Origin: Herbinix sp.
Lineage (GTDB): Bacteria; Bacillota; Clostridia; Lachnospirales; Lachnospiraceae
Length of the DNA stretch: 64,000 nucleotides
Direction: 5' to 3'
NCBI GenBank assembly: GCA_029238935.1
Contig: JAQZBN010000007.1
Location: 44,245-108,244, forward strand
Below, one piece after another: positions 8,389 through 17,583 of this stretch (the stretch's first letter is position 1; every line of letters begins with the position of its first letter). Under the pieces are notes generated by a model. It did not search any database. It was not told the DNA's origin and was given only the letters and a program-made list of their open reading frames with translations. Both the position numbers and the translations under genes were made by a program.

Positions 8389-9084
8389 TTAATTTATAAA
8401 TCCTATTTTATTCAGCGGCCAGATACGAACGATGGCACGACCTCCGATATTTTCCTTTGACACAGTTCCAACATCAGGATATCTACTGTCTTTACTAATT
8501 TCTCTGTTATCACCCATAACAAAATACTCATCTTCACCAAGAACAATGGGCTCATAAGCGATACCGGCATATGTAATTGGATCTTTACCATAATGCTCTT
8601 CCAAAACTTCGCCATTGATTAATATATCACTGCCCACAATCTGTACCGTTTCTCCCGGAAGACCTATAATACGTTTCACATAATACTCTTCCATATCTCG
8701 TCCATAAGGATAAAATACAATAATGTCAAAACGATCTAACATATCTAAGCGGTAGGATATTTTCTCCACCATAAGATTCTCTCCGTTTAACAGGGTATTC
8801 TCCATGGAGGAACCGTCAACTATGGTCCGCTGCATCACGTAATTAGGTATGATATAGATACATACAAATATGATAATCGCATAAATTACTAAATCAAAAA
8901 TGAAACTACCAGCTTTCGAAACCTTGCCTTTATTCTCTTCCTGCTCAAAGGTTTCATAGACCTCTTCCTCTTCCTGATCAAAATCATCTTGTTGATATTG
9001 ATTTTCTAATTCGGCATCCGGTACTTCAACATCCTCTATCTCAAAGGTATCTATTTTTTCATTATCATCTTGCTTTAAGGTCAT
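8389..9084 (-). CDS. lepB: Signal peptidase I
   Basis: Type I signal peptidase cleaves Sec signal peptides at the outer face of the membrane. The 231-residue protein has an unusual acidic cytoplasmic N-terminus of about 57 residues (runs of Asp, Glu and Gln), one membrane helix at about 58-80, and the S26 catalytic core: nucleophile Ser93 in VDGSSMENTL, general base Lys137 in YYVKRIIGLPGE, and the GDNREISKDSRYPDVG box near the end. The ATG at 9084 has a GGAAGGAAG site. It lies between rpoZ and holA, separated from rpoZ by a hairpin. Confidence 0.95.
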   Translation of the reverse strand: MTLKQDDNEKIDTFEIEDVEVPDAELENQYQQDDFDQEEEEVYETFEQEENKGKVSKAGSFIFDLVIYAIIIFVCIYIIPNYVMQRTIVDGSSMENTLLNGENLMVEKISYRLDMLDRFDIIVFYPYGRDMEEYYVKRIIGLPGETVQIVGSDILINGEVLEEHYGKDPITYAGIAYEPIVLGEDEYFVMGDNREISKDSRYPDVGTVSKENIGGRAIVRIWPLNKIGFIN

Positions 9085-9134
9085 GATAAAACTTCCTTCC
9101 TTCGATGTCTACTCCAATTAATGGTATACGATAA

Positions 9135-9165
9135 AGCACCTTCATATGCAACATATGAAAGTGCT
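9135..9165 (-). terminator. Hairpin after rpoZ
   Basis: A 14-base stem with one G-U pair (9135-9148 with 9152-9165) and three-base loop follows rpoZ by 17 bases. Only a short T-run follows, so termination is probably partial before lepB. Confidence 0.55.
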
Positions 9166-9182
9166 ATTACTAAGCCAGTTTA

Positions 9183-9437
9183 TTATTGTTGATCTTCGTT
9201 ATTCTTATCTTCGTCTCCTACAATTTTAACCTTGGCTTTGTATAATTCCTCAACTGCAATGGATAACGGTTTTGGATAAGCAACATCAACCATTGGAGTT
9301 GCTCCGCTGATAATCTGTCTTGCTCTTTTTGCGGTTGCAATAACCATAGAATATCTGCTGTTTACCACCGGTTGTTCGCCCGGTTCTACCTCACTATTAA
9401 CTACTTTTATTAGATCTGTATAAGATGGATGTAACAT
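9183..9437 (-). CDS. rpoZ: DNA-directed RNA polymerase subunit omega
   Basis: Omega assists folding and assembly of the beta' subunit. The 84-residue protein has the family core SRYSMVIATAKRARQI near residue 28 and the downstream KPLSIAVEELYKAKVK block. The ATG at 9437 is preferred over the one two codons earlier because GGAG lies 8 bases before it and too close to the first. It sits 59 bp after remA, where gmk is usually inserted; here gmk is missing. Confidence 0.93.
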   Translation of the reverse strand: MLHPSYTDLIKVVNSEVEPGEQPVVNSRYSMVIATAKRARQIISGATPMVDVAYPKPLSIAVEELYKAKVKIVGDEDKNNEDQQ

Positions 9438-9496
9438 AATCATTTCTCCTTCCTTTGACTTACAATTTATATTGTCTCGATACTTTGATCGAATTA

Positions 9497-9766
9497 TTAC
9501 TCATTTGATGATGGCAAAGTATCCTGATTGGTTTGGTTTACCCTTCCTGCTATGGTTTCCGGAAGCAAAGAGGATAGAACCATATGTCCACTCTCAGTTA
9601 CGATAACCGCTTTGGTTCTTCTACCACAGGTGGCATCAATTGCCATACCATTATCCTTCGCCGTCTGAACCATTCTTTTAATAGGTGCTGCCTCTGGGCT
9701 GATAATTCCTATGATTTTACTGGAATTAACCACATTACCAAATCCGACGTTTACTAACTTATTCAA
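9497..9766 (-). CDS. remA: RemA/DUF370 DNA-binding regulator
   Basis: RemA (YlzA, DUF370) is a small DNA-binding activator of biofilm matrix and osmoprotection genes in Bacillus subtilis. The 89-residue protein carries the whole conserved domain, from LVNVGFGNVVNSSKIIGII to AIDATCGRRTKAVIVTESGH. It starts with TTG at 9766, with GAGG about 7 bases upstream. It lies 24 bp behind yicC in a conserved Firmicute order. In clostridia the target genes are not known. Confidence 0.93.
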   Translation of the reverse strand: MNKLVNVGFGNVVNSSKIIGIISPEAAPIKRMVQTAKDNGMAIDATCGRRTKAVIVTESGHMVLSSLLPETIAGRVNQTNQDTLPSSNE

Positions 9767-9790
9767 AGTTATTCCTCATTTCATCAGTTA

Positions 9791-10669
9791 CTATTCTATG
9801 TTTTGAATTTGTTCCCTGATTTTTTCGATTTCCGTCTTTAAGTCAATCGCTTTATTGGTTACAGAGAGATCATTTGCTTTAGACAGTATCGTATTTGCTT
9901 CTCTATTCATCTCCTGCGCGATAAAATCCAATTTTCTGCCCACATTGTCAGCTTCATTTAGGCAATCCATCATATTCATGATATGGCTGCGCAATCGCAC
10001 CGTCTCTTCATCCACACAAATCTTATCCGCAAAAATTGTAATCTCCGTTGCCAGAATACTCTCATCAATTTTAGTATCCCCCAATAAATCGGCAACCTTA
10101 GTCATTAGTTTATTACGATACTCCGATACTATCTCCGGTGATCTCGTCTCAATATAATCAACTATGGCAATCATACCTTGCAGTTTTGCAATGATATCTT
10201 GCTTTAAGTTTTCGCCTTCCGCAATTCTAGTCTCCACAAATTTGCTTGAAGCTGTTTTAACTGCAGTTTCAACCAATTCCCAAAGCTCTTTTTCATCAAT
10301 CGTCTGTTCTTCTAAGGTAAATACTTCAGGATATCTTGATAACGTTGAGACTCTAATATCATTTTCAATACCAAAGGTTTTACTCATACGCATTAAATTA
10401 GCCAGATATTCTCCGGCCAGTTCTTCGTTATATTTTACACAGACATTATTCTCAGTATAATCTTCATATGTAATGAAGACATCAATCTTACCTCTACCGA
10501 TATACTGCTTTAGAACATTACGTATTCCTGCTTCAAAGAAGCTGAGCTTTTTTGGCATCTTAATAGATATCTCACAATATCTGTGATTAACCGCTTTCAT
10601 CTCAACGGTGATTTTACGATCTACACTTGCAATCTCACTACGCCCAAAGCCTGTCATACTTTTCAACAT
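9791..10669 (-). CDS. YicC/YloC family endoribonuclease
   Basis: The YicC family has been shown to be an endoribonuclease that takes part in RNA decay. The 292-residue protein is full length: it starts MLKSMTGFGRSE, the signature opening, has the conserved VEMKAVNHRYCEISIKMPKK block near 22, and ends with the DUF1732 region (GRKLDFIAQEMNREANTILSK near 245). It is the first gene of the yicC-remA-rpoZ run. The ribosome binding site is weak (AAAGAG). Confidence 0.93.
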   Translation of the reverse strand: MLKSMTGFGRSEIASVDRKITVEMKAVNHRYCEISIKMPKKLSFFEAGIRNVLKQYIGRGKIDVFITYEDYTENNVCVKYNEELAGEYLANLMRMSKTFGIENDIRVSTLSRYPEVFTLEEQTIDEKELWELVETAVKTASSKFVETRIAEGENLKQDIIAKLQGMIAIVDYIETRSPEIVSEYRNKLMTKVADLLGDTKIDESILATEITIFADKICVDEETVRLRSHIMNMMDCLNEADNVGRKLDFIAQEMNREANTILSKANDLSVTNKAIDLKTEIEKIREQIQNIE

Positions 10670-10842
10670 AACAACACACTCTTTCTGCCATGATGACCGA
10701 AATTATTTATATTCAATTTATTATAAATGATTAAAAGAGACAAGTCAATATGCAGGCAGGGATTGTTTCTTATTTTCCATCGTATTTTCCATCCTCATTA
10801 AGGGATATAAAATAATCTATTAAATTAGAGATCATCATAACC

Positions 10843-10893
10843 AAAAATCTACTAAAATAGTAGATGCCTAGGGAGAGAGACTACCCCTCTCCC
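10843..10893 (-). terminator. Double hairpin terminator of the amidase gene
   Basis: Past the amidase stop codon come a GGGAGAG/CTCTCCC hairpin (10871-10877 with 10887-10893) and then an 8-base stem ATCTACTA (10847-10854 with 10858-10865) followed on the minus strand by TTTTT. The second hairpin is a standard terminator. Confidence 0.8.
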
Positions 10894-10907
10894 GATTAAT
10901 TTACATA

Positions 10908-11672
10908 TTATACTGCGACCACCAAAGTGTTATATCCACGCCTTCTTAAAGTTTTCTCTAATGCAGCTGCAGAATCAAGATTTGGAAAATCTCCAACATG
11001 AACAGCATACATATCACCTTGATTCACAATTTGAGCAGGATATCCCTCCTCCACAAGCTGGTATTGTAAATTTAATGCATTATTGTATATACGGAATAGT
11101 CCAACCTGTACACGGTAACGATAGGTCGCTGGAACTTCCGTATTCACATCCAGTGCTTCCATAATACCTCTACCGATAGCATTTACTACATCATCATAGC
11201 TTGTGTCCAAGAGAGTATTATCTTCATCTGAATTTATAAATCCAATTTCCAGTAGAACAGCCGGCATCTTGGTTCCTCGAAGGACAGCTAAATTCGTTCG
11301 GATATCAACACCAAGGTCATTAAATCCTACCTCTTCCAGATTTCGATTCATATAATCTGCTGCATCCTCCTTAACTCCTCCTTCGTTGTAGATTACTGAT
11401 TCTACTCCTGAATAAGTATTGGGTGTCTCACTGGAATTACGATGTATCGAAACGAATAGGTCTCCCCGCTCAGTATTGGCGAAACGAACCTTTTCATTTG
11501 GTGAATGGTATACATCGGTAGTTCTTGTATACGCAACATCTAATCCATTATTTTCTAAGACCTCACCTACCGCTAAGGCTAAACGCAAAGTATCATTTTT
11601 TTCCTGTCTTTCACCGTAAACAGCTCCGGGATCATTACCTCCATGACCTGCATCTAAGATTACTTTTGCCAT
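10908..11672 (-). CDS. N-acetylmuramoyl-L-alanine amidase with SPOR domain (CwlC-like)
   Basis: Zinc amidase that cleaves the stem peptide from MurNAc in peptidoglycan. Amidase_3 domain, about 1-175: VILDAGHGGNDPGA with the zinc His near the start, Glu in the GERQEKND segment, SIHRNSSETP, and the closing VLLEIGFINSDED. A SPOR domain at about 182-254 (YRVQVGLFRIYNNALNL to RRGYNTLVVAV) binds denuded glycan. There is no signal peptide. Size (254 residues), domain order and lack of an export signal match CwlC of Bacillus, which lyses the mother cell from within at the end of sporulation; that role is inferred. The gene is monocistronic, with a strong terminator. Confidence 0.85.
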   Translation of the reverse strand: MAKVILDAGHGGNDPGAVYGERQEKNDTLRLALAVGEVLENNGLDVAYTRTTDVYHSPNEKVRFANTERGDLFVSIHRNSSETPNTYSGVESVIYNEGGVKEDAADYMNRNLEEVGFNDLGVDIRTNLAVLRGTKMPAVLLEIGFINSDEDNTLLDTSYDDVVNAIGRGIMEALDVNTEVPATYRYRVQVGLFRIYNNALNLQYQLVEEGYPAQIVNQGDMYAVHVGDFPNLDSAAALEKTLRRRGYNTLVVAV

Positions 11673-11826
11673 ACTATACTCATTCTCCCTATTTTTTATA
11701 GACTACCCTCTGCAAGGCATCTATGTGTTCTTTCTATTATATGAGGAAAAGTAGGTAAAGTTTCTCAAATTAAATGACAGCAATCGTTATCAAGATACAA
11801 AGCTAACTATCCTTTCGTTCCAATTG

Positions 11827-11867
11827 CATAAAAATATCTCCAACCACAATATCATGGCCGGAGATAT
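11827..11867 (-). terminator. Terminator of the metY-cysK operon
   Basis: An 8-base stem ATATCTCC (11834-11841 with 11860-11867) with further weak pairing in the loop; on the minus strand it is followed by TTTTT. It also has T's on the plus side. Confidence 0.75.
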
Positions 11868-11942
11868 AAATTTTTTTGCTTTATCTATCTATTTGACTTG
11901 AAGCCGTTTCGGTTGCTATTACTCAACGCTATATGGATATCA

Positions 11943-12875
11943 TTATTCGGCAAACATAGCAGTAGATAAATAACGTTCTCCTGTATCAGGAAGTACAACA
12001 ACGATAGTTTTACCTGCATTCTCAGGTCTCTTAGCCACCTGGGTTGCCGCCCATAAAGCAGCTCCGGATGAAATACCAACCAGAACACCTTCTGTTTTTG
12101 CGATTATTCTGCCAGTTTCAAAAGCATCTTCGTTCTTTACTGTGATAATCTCATCATAAATACCGGTATTTAAAGTATTCGGAACAAATCCAGCTCCGAT
12201 TCCTTGAATTTTATGAGGTCCTGCCGTTCCCTGGGATAAAACGGGAGAATCGTTTGGTTCAACAGCAATTACTTTAATCTCTGAGTTTTTTGATTTCAGA
12301 TAAGCGCCAACACCGGAGATAGTACCACCAGTTCCTACACCAGCAACAAGAATATCTACCTTGCCATCCGTATCATTCCAGATTTCTACACCTGTTGTTT
12401 CTTCATGAACCTTTGGATTATTTGGATTCTCAAACTGGGATGGAATGAAACTATTCGGTGTGCTTATTTTTAATTCCTCCGCCTTTGCAATAGCACCTTT
12501 CATACCTTTAGCGCCTTCCGTTAATACTAATTCTGCACCATAAGCTTTCATTAAATTTCTACGTTCAATACTCATAGTTTCAGGCATTGCAATGATTAAT
12601 TTCAAGCCGTAACTTGCGCAAACGCTGGCAAGACCGATTCCGGTATTACCACTAGTAGGCTCTATAATAACTGTGTCTTTATTAACTAAGCCCTCTTTCA
12701 TTGCTTCTTCTATCATTTTTTTAGCTATTCGATCCTTTACGCTACCTGCCGGATTAAAATATTCTAATTTTGCAACGATAGTAGCACCAACTTCGTTATT
12801 ATAATTATAGTTTGTAAGTTCTAATAAAGGTGTATTTCCAACCAATTCTGTAATTCTCTTTTTAATATTTGCCAT
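11943..12875 (-). CDS. cysK: Cysteine synthase A (O-acetylserine sulfhydrylase)
   Basis: PLP enzyme that makes cysteine from O-acetylserine and sulfide. The 310-residue protein is full length: PLP-binding Lys47 in [14 protein letters not shown], the substrate loop [12 protein letters not shown] at about 72-83, and the phosphate-binding glycine loop [14 protein letters not shown] near 177. It lies 5 bp after metY, with AAAGGAGAT inside the metY tail, so the two are co-transcribed. An Rrf2-type regulator lies upstream of the operon, consistent with control by sulfur supply. Confidence 0.95.
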   Translation of the reverse strand: MANIKKRITELVGNTPLLELTNYNYNNEVGATIVAKLEYFNPAGSVKDRIAKKMIEEAMKEGLVNKDTVIIEPTSGNTGIGLASVCASYGLKLIIAMPETMSIERRNLMKAYGAELVLTEGAKGMKGAIAKAEELKISTPNSFIPSQFENPNNPKVHEETTGVEIWNDTDGKVDILVAGVGTGGTISGVGAYLKSKNSEIKVIAVEPNDSPVLSQGTAGPHKIQGIGAGFVPNTLNTGIYDEIITVKNEDAFETGRIIAKTEGVLVGISSGAALWAATQVAKRPENAGKTIVVVLPDTGERYLSTAMFAE

Positions 12876-12880
12876 GATAA

Positions 12881-14179
12881 TTATCTCCTTTCGATTGCAT
12901 CCAATGCTTGTGATAAGTCTTCTATTAAATCATCAATATGTTCCGTACCTACGGAAAGACGAATGGTATTAGGTTTAATTCCGGAAGCAATTAATTCTTC
13001 TTCATTCATTTGTGAATGGGTGGTACTGGCAGGATGGATCACCAGTGATTTTACATCCGCTACGTTTGCAAGTAGTGAGAATATCTCCAAATGATCGATA
13101 AACGTTTTTGCAGTATCCGCATCGCCTTTGATTTCGAAGGTAAAGATGGATCCGGCACCCTGCGGAAAATAGGATTCATATAAGCTATGGTATGGATTAT
13201 CTTGTAAGGAAGGATGATTTACTTTTTCCACCAAAGAATGTTTACTCAAGTATTCCACTACCTTCAGAGCATTTGCTACATGTCGTTCCACACGTAAAGA
13301 TAAAGTTTCTAATCCCTGCAAGAATAAGAAGGAATTAAAGGGACTAATCGTAGCTCCAGTATCTCTCATTAATGTAACACGAATTTTAGTAATATAAGCA
13401 GCTGCACCAACAGCTTCGGTAAATCTAACTCCATGATAACTTGGATCTGGTTCTGTCAGATAAGGGAATCTACCGGACGCAGCCCAGTCAAATTTACCGC
13501 TATCAACAATGACGCCTCCGATGGAAGTTCCATGTCCGCCGATAAACTTAGTTGCGGAATGAACTACTACATCCGCACCGTATTCAATCGGTCTTAAAAG
13601 ATATGGAGTTGCAAATGTATTATCTACGATTAATGGAAGGCCATGTTTGTGAGCTACATCCGCTAACTTCTTGATATCAATGACACTGGAATTTGGATTT
13701 CCAAGACTTTCTATAAAAATTGCTTTCGTGTTTTCTCTGATTGCATTCTCGAAATTGGAAATATCGTCACCATCAACAAAGGTAGTTGAAATTCCAAAAT
13801 CTGCGAAGGTATGTGCAAATAAATTATAGCTTCCGCCATATATCGTTTGTGCAGATATGATATGATCGCCGGCATGAGCTATGTTCTCTATCGCATAAGT
13901 GATAGCTGCTGCACCTGAAGCTGTTGCTAATGCTGCTATGCCGCCTTCTAAAGCAGCGATTCGCTGTTCAAAGACATCGGAAGTAGGATTCATTAATCTT
14001 GTGTAAATGTTACCTCCTTCACTTAAGTTAAATCTTCCGGCAGCCTGTGCTGCATTTTCAAATACATAAGAGGACGTCTGGTAGATAGGAACACAGCGAG
14101 CACCGGTAGCGCTATCCGCAGTTTCCTGCCCTACATGTAACTGTAGCGTTTCAAAATGTAATTTTTTATCTCTTCGCAT
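12881..14179 (-). CDS. metY: O-acetylhomoserine sulfhydrylase (homocysteine synthase)
   Basis: PLP enzyme of the Cys/Met metabolism family that makes homocysteine from O-acetylhomoserine and sulfide. Of 432 residues, the PLP lysine is Lys211 in [26 protein letters not shown] at the start, [15 protein letters not shown] near 59 and the 430-residue length mark the MetY branch and not the shorter cystathionine enzymes. I start it at the ATG at 14179 with GAGGG 7 bases upstream; a TTG two codons earlier is less likely. It is first in an operon with cysK, behind a promoter that overlaps inverted repeats. Confidence 0.93.
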   Translation of the reverse strand: MRRDKKLHFETLQLHVGQETADSATGARCVPIYQTSSYVFENAAQAAGRFNLSEGGNIYTRLMNPTSDVFEQRIAALEGGIAALATASGAAAITYAIENIAHAGDHIISAQTIYGGSYNLFAHTFADFGISTTFVDGDDISNFENAIRENTKAIFIESLGNPNSSVIDIKKLADVAHKHGLPLIVDNTFATPYLLRPIEYGADVVVHSATKFIGGHGTSIGGVIVDSGKFDWAASGRFPYLTEPDPSYHGVRFTEAVGAAAYITKIRVTLMRDTGATISPFNSFLFLQGLETLSLRVERHVANALKVVEYLSKHSLVEKVNHPSLQDNPYHSLYESYFPQGAGSIFTFEIKGDADTAKTFIDHLEIFSLLANVADVKSLVIHPASTTHSQMNEEELIASGIKPNTIRLSVGTEHIDDLIEDLSQALDAIERR

Positions 14180-14242
14180 ATTCAATCCCTCACTTTTTAC
14201 TTAGTATTTGCTTCCTGACTTTTCTCTATTCAGTTTTTCATT

Positions 14243-14270
14243 TCATACTATTCATACAAACTTAGTATGA
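14243..14270 (-). promoter_or_regulatory. Inverted repeat in the metY leader
   Basis: An 8-base perfect repeat TCATACTA (14243-14250) and TAGTATGA (14263-14270), spaced 12 bases, lies just after the expected transcription start of metY-cysK. It is a candidate regulator site; which protein binds is not shown. Confidence 0.4.
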
Positions 14271-14282
14271 TTTATTGAGTTA

Positions 14283-14319
14283 ATAATAAACCCACTATAA
14301 CATTTTGTCAAGTGGGTTT
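14283..14319 (-). promoter_or_regulatory. Promoter and operator-like dyad of metY-cysK
   Basis: On the minus strand TTGACA (14306-14311) is followed after exactly 17 bases by TATTAT (14283-14288), a near-consensus sigma-A promoter. A 9-base perfect inverted repeat AAACCCACT (14288-14296) and AGTGGGTTT (14311-14319) straddles the -35 and spacer. A repressor bound there would block RNA polymerase. It might also act as a weak terminator for the upstream Rrf2 gene. Confidence 0.65.
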
Positions 14320-14379
14320 TATAAATATTTCTAGATTTTCCATATTTATTTAATTCTAGTTTTCTTTATACCTATTTTA

Positions 14380-14817
14380 TTAAATCATATAATCATAGGA
14401 TACCATACCTTTTTGCTTATCGACTAAATCCTGAAGAGTAATATGGTCAACTACACCTAAGATAGCGTCATACAATTCCTTCCAAACTTCTACGGTAACA
14501 CAGTTATTGCTGCGGTTACAACTATCCGTCCCATCCTCTAAACATGCTACCGGAGCTAAGCTACCCTCAGTGAGACGCAAAATCATGCCTACGGTATATT
14601 CCACGGGATCTTTCGCTAATTTATATCCTCCCTGGGCACCCCGTATACTTTTTACATATCCCGCTCGACTTAATAATGAAATAATCTGCTCCAGATATTT
14701 TTCCGAAATCTCTTGTCTACCGGCAATACTCTTGATTGTAATAAATTCACCTGTATTGTTAAGTGCCAGATCTAACATTAATCTTAATGCATATCTGCCT
14801 TTCGTTGAAATTTTCAT
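14380..14817 (-). CDS. Rrf2 family transcriptional regulator (CymR/IscR-like)
   Basis: A 145-residue winged-helix repressor: MKISTKGRYALRLMLDLA opening, recognition region SEKYLEQIISLLSRAGYVKS, and wing GAQGGYKLAKDP. Three cysteines at 92, 100 and 106 sit where IscR binds its Fe-S cluster (92, 98, 104), with slightly different spacing, so it may sense Fe-S or redox state; CymR members without a cluster instead sense cysteine through CysK. Position directly upstream of metY-cysK suggests it controls that operon. GAGGAGG precedes the ATG. Which signal it senses is not settled by the sequence. Confidence 0.88.
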   Translation of the reverse strand: MKISTKGRYALRLMLDLALNNTGEFITIKSIAGRQEISEKYLEQIISLLSRAGYVKSIRGAQGGYKLAKDPVEYTVGMILRLTEGSLAPVACLEDGTDSCNRSNNCVTVEVWKELYDAILGVVDHITLQDLVDKQKGMVSYDYMI

Positions 14818-14916
14818 ATATTACCTCCTCATTGGAACTTTGTTTTATTTTCGACCGTGATGTCATAAAACACTCTATTTGTACTATAATACCATGGGAG
14901 TAATAGGAATTCAAGT

Positions 14917-17490
14917 TTAGTTTTTATCATGAATACGTTTTATTTTATATTTTTTTACAATTTCATACCATATGACCGATAAGAAGGATACGATTAGGGT
15001 CGTCAGGAATAAAGGAAGGGTTAATGGTGTAAACTTCAGAAATCGTGCCAATGGTGTATAAATCATAATACATAAGCCGATAAAGGTGCCTGCAATGACA
15101 TACCAGATACCTCGGTCATACTTTATCTTAGTTATTGTCGTAATAATACTTTCTCTTTCAGAGCAATTTACTAATACCAGGAAAATATTAGACATTACCA
15201 ATATAGCAAAACCTGCTGTTCTAGCCATTTCTGCTGAATACGAACTCAAAAGTAATCCATAATAAAGAGAAAATGCCGCGATAAATATCAGGATCCCCTG
15301 AATTATACTTTTTATGAATAATCCTGCAGGTAATAAAGCAGCATCGGGATTTCTTGGAGGCTCTAATAGAATATGATCATCCGGTGGCTGCCGTTCTAAT
15401 GCAACGGAACAAGTAGGATCCATAACAAGTTCTAATAATACAATATGAAGAGGGAGAAGAAAAAAATCCTTAGGTGAAATTGATAAGATTGGTGCAAATA
15501 AAGAGATTAATGCAATAGGAATATGAATTGTTAAAACATATCCTACTGCTTTCCCTATGTTTTTATAAATTCTTCTTCCATCCTTAATCGAATTCAAAAT
15601 TGTGGCAAAATTATCATCCAATAACACTACATCAGCAGCTTCTCTTGCTACCTCCGATCCATGTTTACCCATCGCGATACCGATATCCGCTATTTTCTGT
15701 GCCGGCGAATCATTGACACCGTCTCCGATCATTGCAACAACTTCTCTATTTTCCTGTAACGCTTCTACAATCTTCATCTTATGAAGCGGTAACACTCTGG
15801 CATAAATATTGCATTCCTTTACCTTTTGCAGAAGTTCTTCCTTTGATAATTTCTCAATATCATTTCCAGTCAGCACCATATCATGCTTCGTTATTCCAAT
15901 TTTACCGGCAATGGAAACAGCTGTTGCAGCATGATCCCCGGTAATCATAACAATTCGAATTCCGGATTTTTGACAAGAGTGGATTTGATCGATCATATTC
16001 TCCCTGACCGGATCCATTAATCCAATAATTCCTCGCAAGGTAAGTTTTGCATCAGTCAATTTCTGTGGTAGGTTATGGGCTTTCACTTCCTCTTTCTTCA
16101 TAATCTGATCAGCGATCGCTATTACCCGGAGACCTTTGCTAGACATTTGGAGTATCTTTTTCTGAGCGAGCTGTTCCATCTCATGATTTAGATCACACAA
16201 AGGAAGAATTGTCTCAGTACTACCCTTAGCGGCCAAAACAAAATCATTCTGAACAATCCAAATTTGGCCCATAGCCTTTAGTTCATTCGTAAATGAAAAT
16301 TCTCTGATCAATTTTGGTTCCATATTAGTAATGGAACATATTTTCAACAATCCCGGCAGCTCCTTATCACATTGAGTAAACTCAGAGCAATAATCAAGCA
16401 TAGCCCGTTCCATCGGATCGTAGGCTTCTGTCTTACAGGACAAGGCCATCGCCTTACATAACAGTTCCTCCTTCTGTAAAACCGCATAGCACTCTTCTAC
16501 CTTCATATTATTTCTAGTAATTGTTCCGGTTTTATCGATACATAAAACCGATATTGCTCCTAAAGTCTCCACTGCAGGTAACTTACGAATCAGTGCATGA
16601 TTTTTAACAAGACGTAACGCACCCATGGATAAAAACACAGATAAAATGACAGGAAATTCTCCCGGTATCATGGATAAAGCTAACACCACACCGGCCAAAA
16701 TACTTTCAATAACACGGTCTATAGGAGAATGATCCGGAATATTAAGATAGGTAACAGTAAAAACCAATAGAAACAGAACGAAAGCAAAGACGGTACACTG
16801 ACTTGCCAGCTTCTTCATTTGAAGCTGTAATTTCGTAGCTTTTTCCGGTACCTTTATCATATGATCTGCTAATTTACCATATTCTGTTGAAATCCCAATT
16901 TTATCTACGATCGCTACACCACTTCCAAGGATGACCAGAGTTCCTGCATAACAGTAATTCTTTCGATAGTGATAATGATCTTCCTCTCCAGTATTACATG
17001 TAACCTCATTATATTCCTCTTTCCATACTCCTTCGGCTTCACCTGTTAAAATACTTTCATCAATACACAAACCACTGGAATTAAGTATAATACCATCTGC
17101 CGGTATCTTAACTCCTTCTGCGATCAACATACAATCTCCCGGAACCAGATCTTCACTGCTGATTTGCTGCGGTATGCCATCTCTTATTACCGTTATTTTA
17201 GGTGCTGATAATTCTTTGAGTTTTTGAAGTGTCTTACCGGTTCGACTCTCCTGCATAAGATCAATCCCTATTACGAAAAAGACAAAGGCAATCATGATAG
17301 CACCTTCCAAAGCTTCTCCCAGTACAAAGTAAATCATCGAAGAACTTGTTAATAAAAGATAGATAGGCTCTTTTAAAATATAAATAATACGAGATATCCA
17401 CTTACTCTTGCTTTGTTTGATCACATTTTTTCCGTATTTATCCTGTAACTCTTTTGCTTGCTTTGTCGTTAATCCATTCTGAGTTGTCAT
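14917..17490 (-). CDS. Cation-transporting P-type ATPase under a NiCo riboswitch
   Basis: An 857-residue P-type ATPase that pumps cations across the membrane. Domains in order: N-terminal cation_ATPase_N segment (TTKQAKELQDKYGKN), M1-M2 at about 40-80, actuator loop with LTGEAEGV at 148-155 (TGEA in place of the usual TGES), M3-M4 with MIPGEFPVIL at 274-283, phosphorylated Asp319 in CIDKTGTITRNN, TGDHAATAVSIA and GDGVNDSPA in the P-domain, then about six C-terminal helices. It lacks the CPC/SPC membrane motif and N-terminal heavy-metal domain of the P1B metal pumps, so by sequence it looks like a P2/P3-type pump. The upstream riboswitch suggests Ni2+ or Co2+ export. I start at the ATG at 17490 (GGAGG 7 bases upstream), dropping nine codons. 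Confidence 0.88.
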   Translation of the reverse strand: MTTQNGLTTKQAKELQDKYGKNVIKQSKSKWISRIIYILKEPIYLLLTSSSMIYFVLGEALEGAIMIAFVFFVIGIDLMQESRTGKTLQKLKELSAPKITVIRDGIPQQISSEDLVPGDCMLIAEGVKIPADGIILNSSGLCIDESILTGEAEGVWKEEYNEVTCNTGEEDHYHYRKNYCYAGTLVILGSGVAIVDKIGISTEYGKLADHMIKVPEKATKLQLQMKKLASQCTVFAFVLFLLVFTVTYLNIPDHSPIDRVIESILAGVVLALSMIPGEFPVILSVFLSMGALRLVKNHALIRKLPAVETLGAISVLCIDKTGTITRNNMKVEECYAVLQKEELLCKAMALSCKTEAYDPMERAMLDYCSEFTQCDKELPGLLKICSITNMEPKLIREFSFTNELKAMGQIWIVQNDFVLAAKGSTETILPLCDLNHEMEQLAQKKILQMSSKGLRVIAIADQIMKKEEVKAHNLPQKLTDAKLTLRGIIGLMDPVRENMIDQIHSCQKSGIRIVMITGDHAATAVSIAGKIGITKHDMVLTGNDIEKLSKEELLQKVKECNIYARVLPLHKMKIVEALQENREVVAMIGDGVNDSPAQKIADIGIAMGKHGSEVAREAADVVLLDDNFATILNSIKDGRRIYKNIGKAVGYVLTIHIPIALISLFAPILSISPKDFFLLPLHIVLLELVMDPTCSVALERQPPDDHILLEPPRNPDAALLPAGLFIKSIIQGILIFIAAFSLYYGLLLSSYSAEMARTAGFAILVMSNIFLVLVNCSERESIITTITKIKYDRGIWYVIAGTFIGLCIMIYTPLARFLKFTPLTLPLFLTTLIVSFLSVIWYEIVKKYKIKRIHDKN

Positions 17491-17541
17491 CGTCGTTACC
17501 TCCAAAAGGCAATGCACGGCGGTAGTGTTCCATCAGGGCAT

Positions 17542-17583
17542 AAAAAATCTGTGGAACCTATAGAGTAAACTACTGTCCCACAG
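17542..17583 (-). terminator. Riboswitch-controlled terminator
   Basis: CTGTGGGA (minus strand, 17583-17576) pairs with TTCCACAG (17556-17549) and is followed by an A then six T's at 17547-17542. The 5' arm is shared with the P4 stem of the aptamer, so the terminator and the ligand-bound fold are mutually exclusive; metal binding should allow read-through into the ATPase. Confidence 0.75.

Noticed and set aside
11885..12088. Minus-strand frame of 67 codons at the end of cysK
   Set aside because: It overlaps cysK in another frame and has no start signal.
14288..14319. AAACCCACT/AGTGGGTTT as a terminator of the Rrf2 gene
   Set aside because: The loop contains the -35 element, and the T-run after the stem is poor; an operator fits better, though a double role is not excluded.
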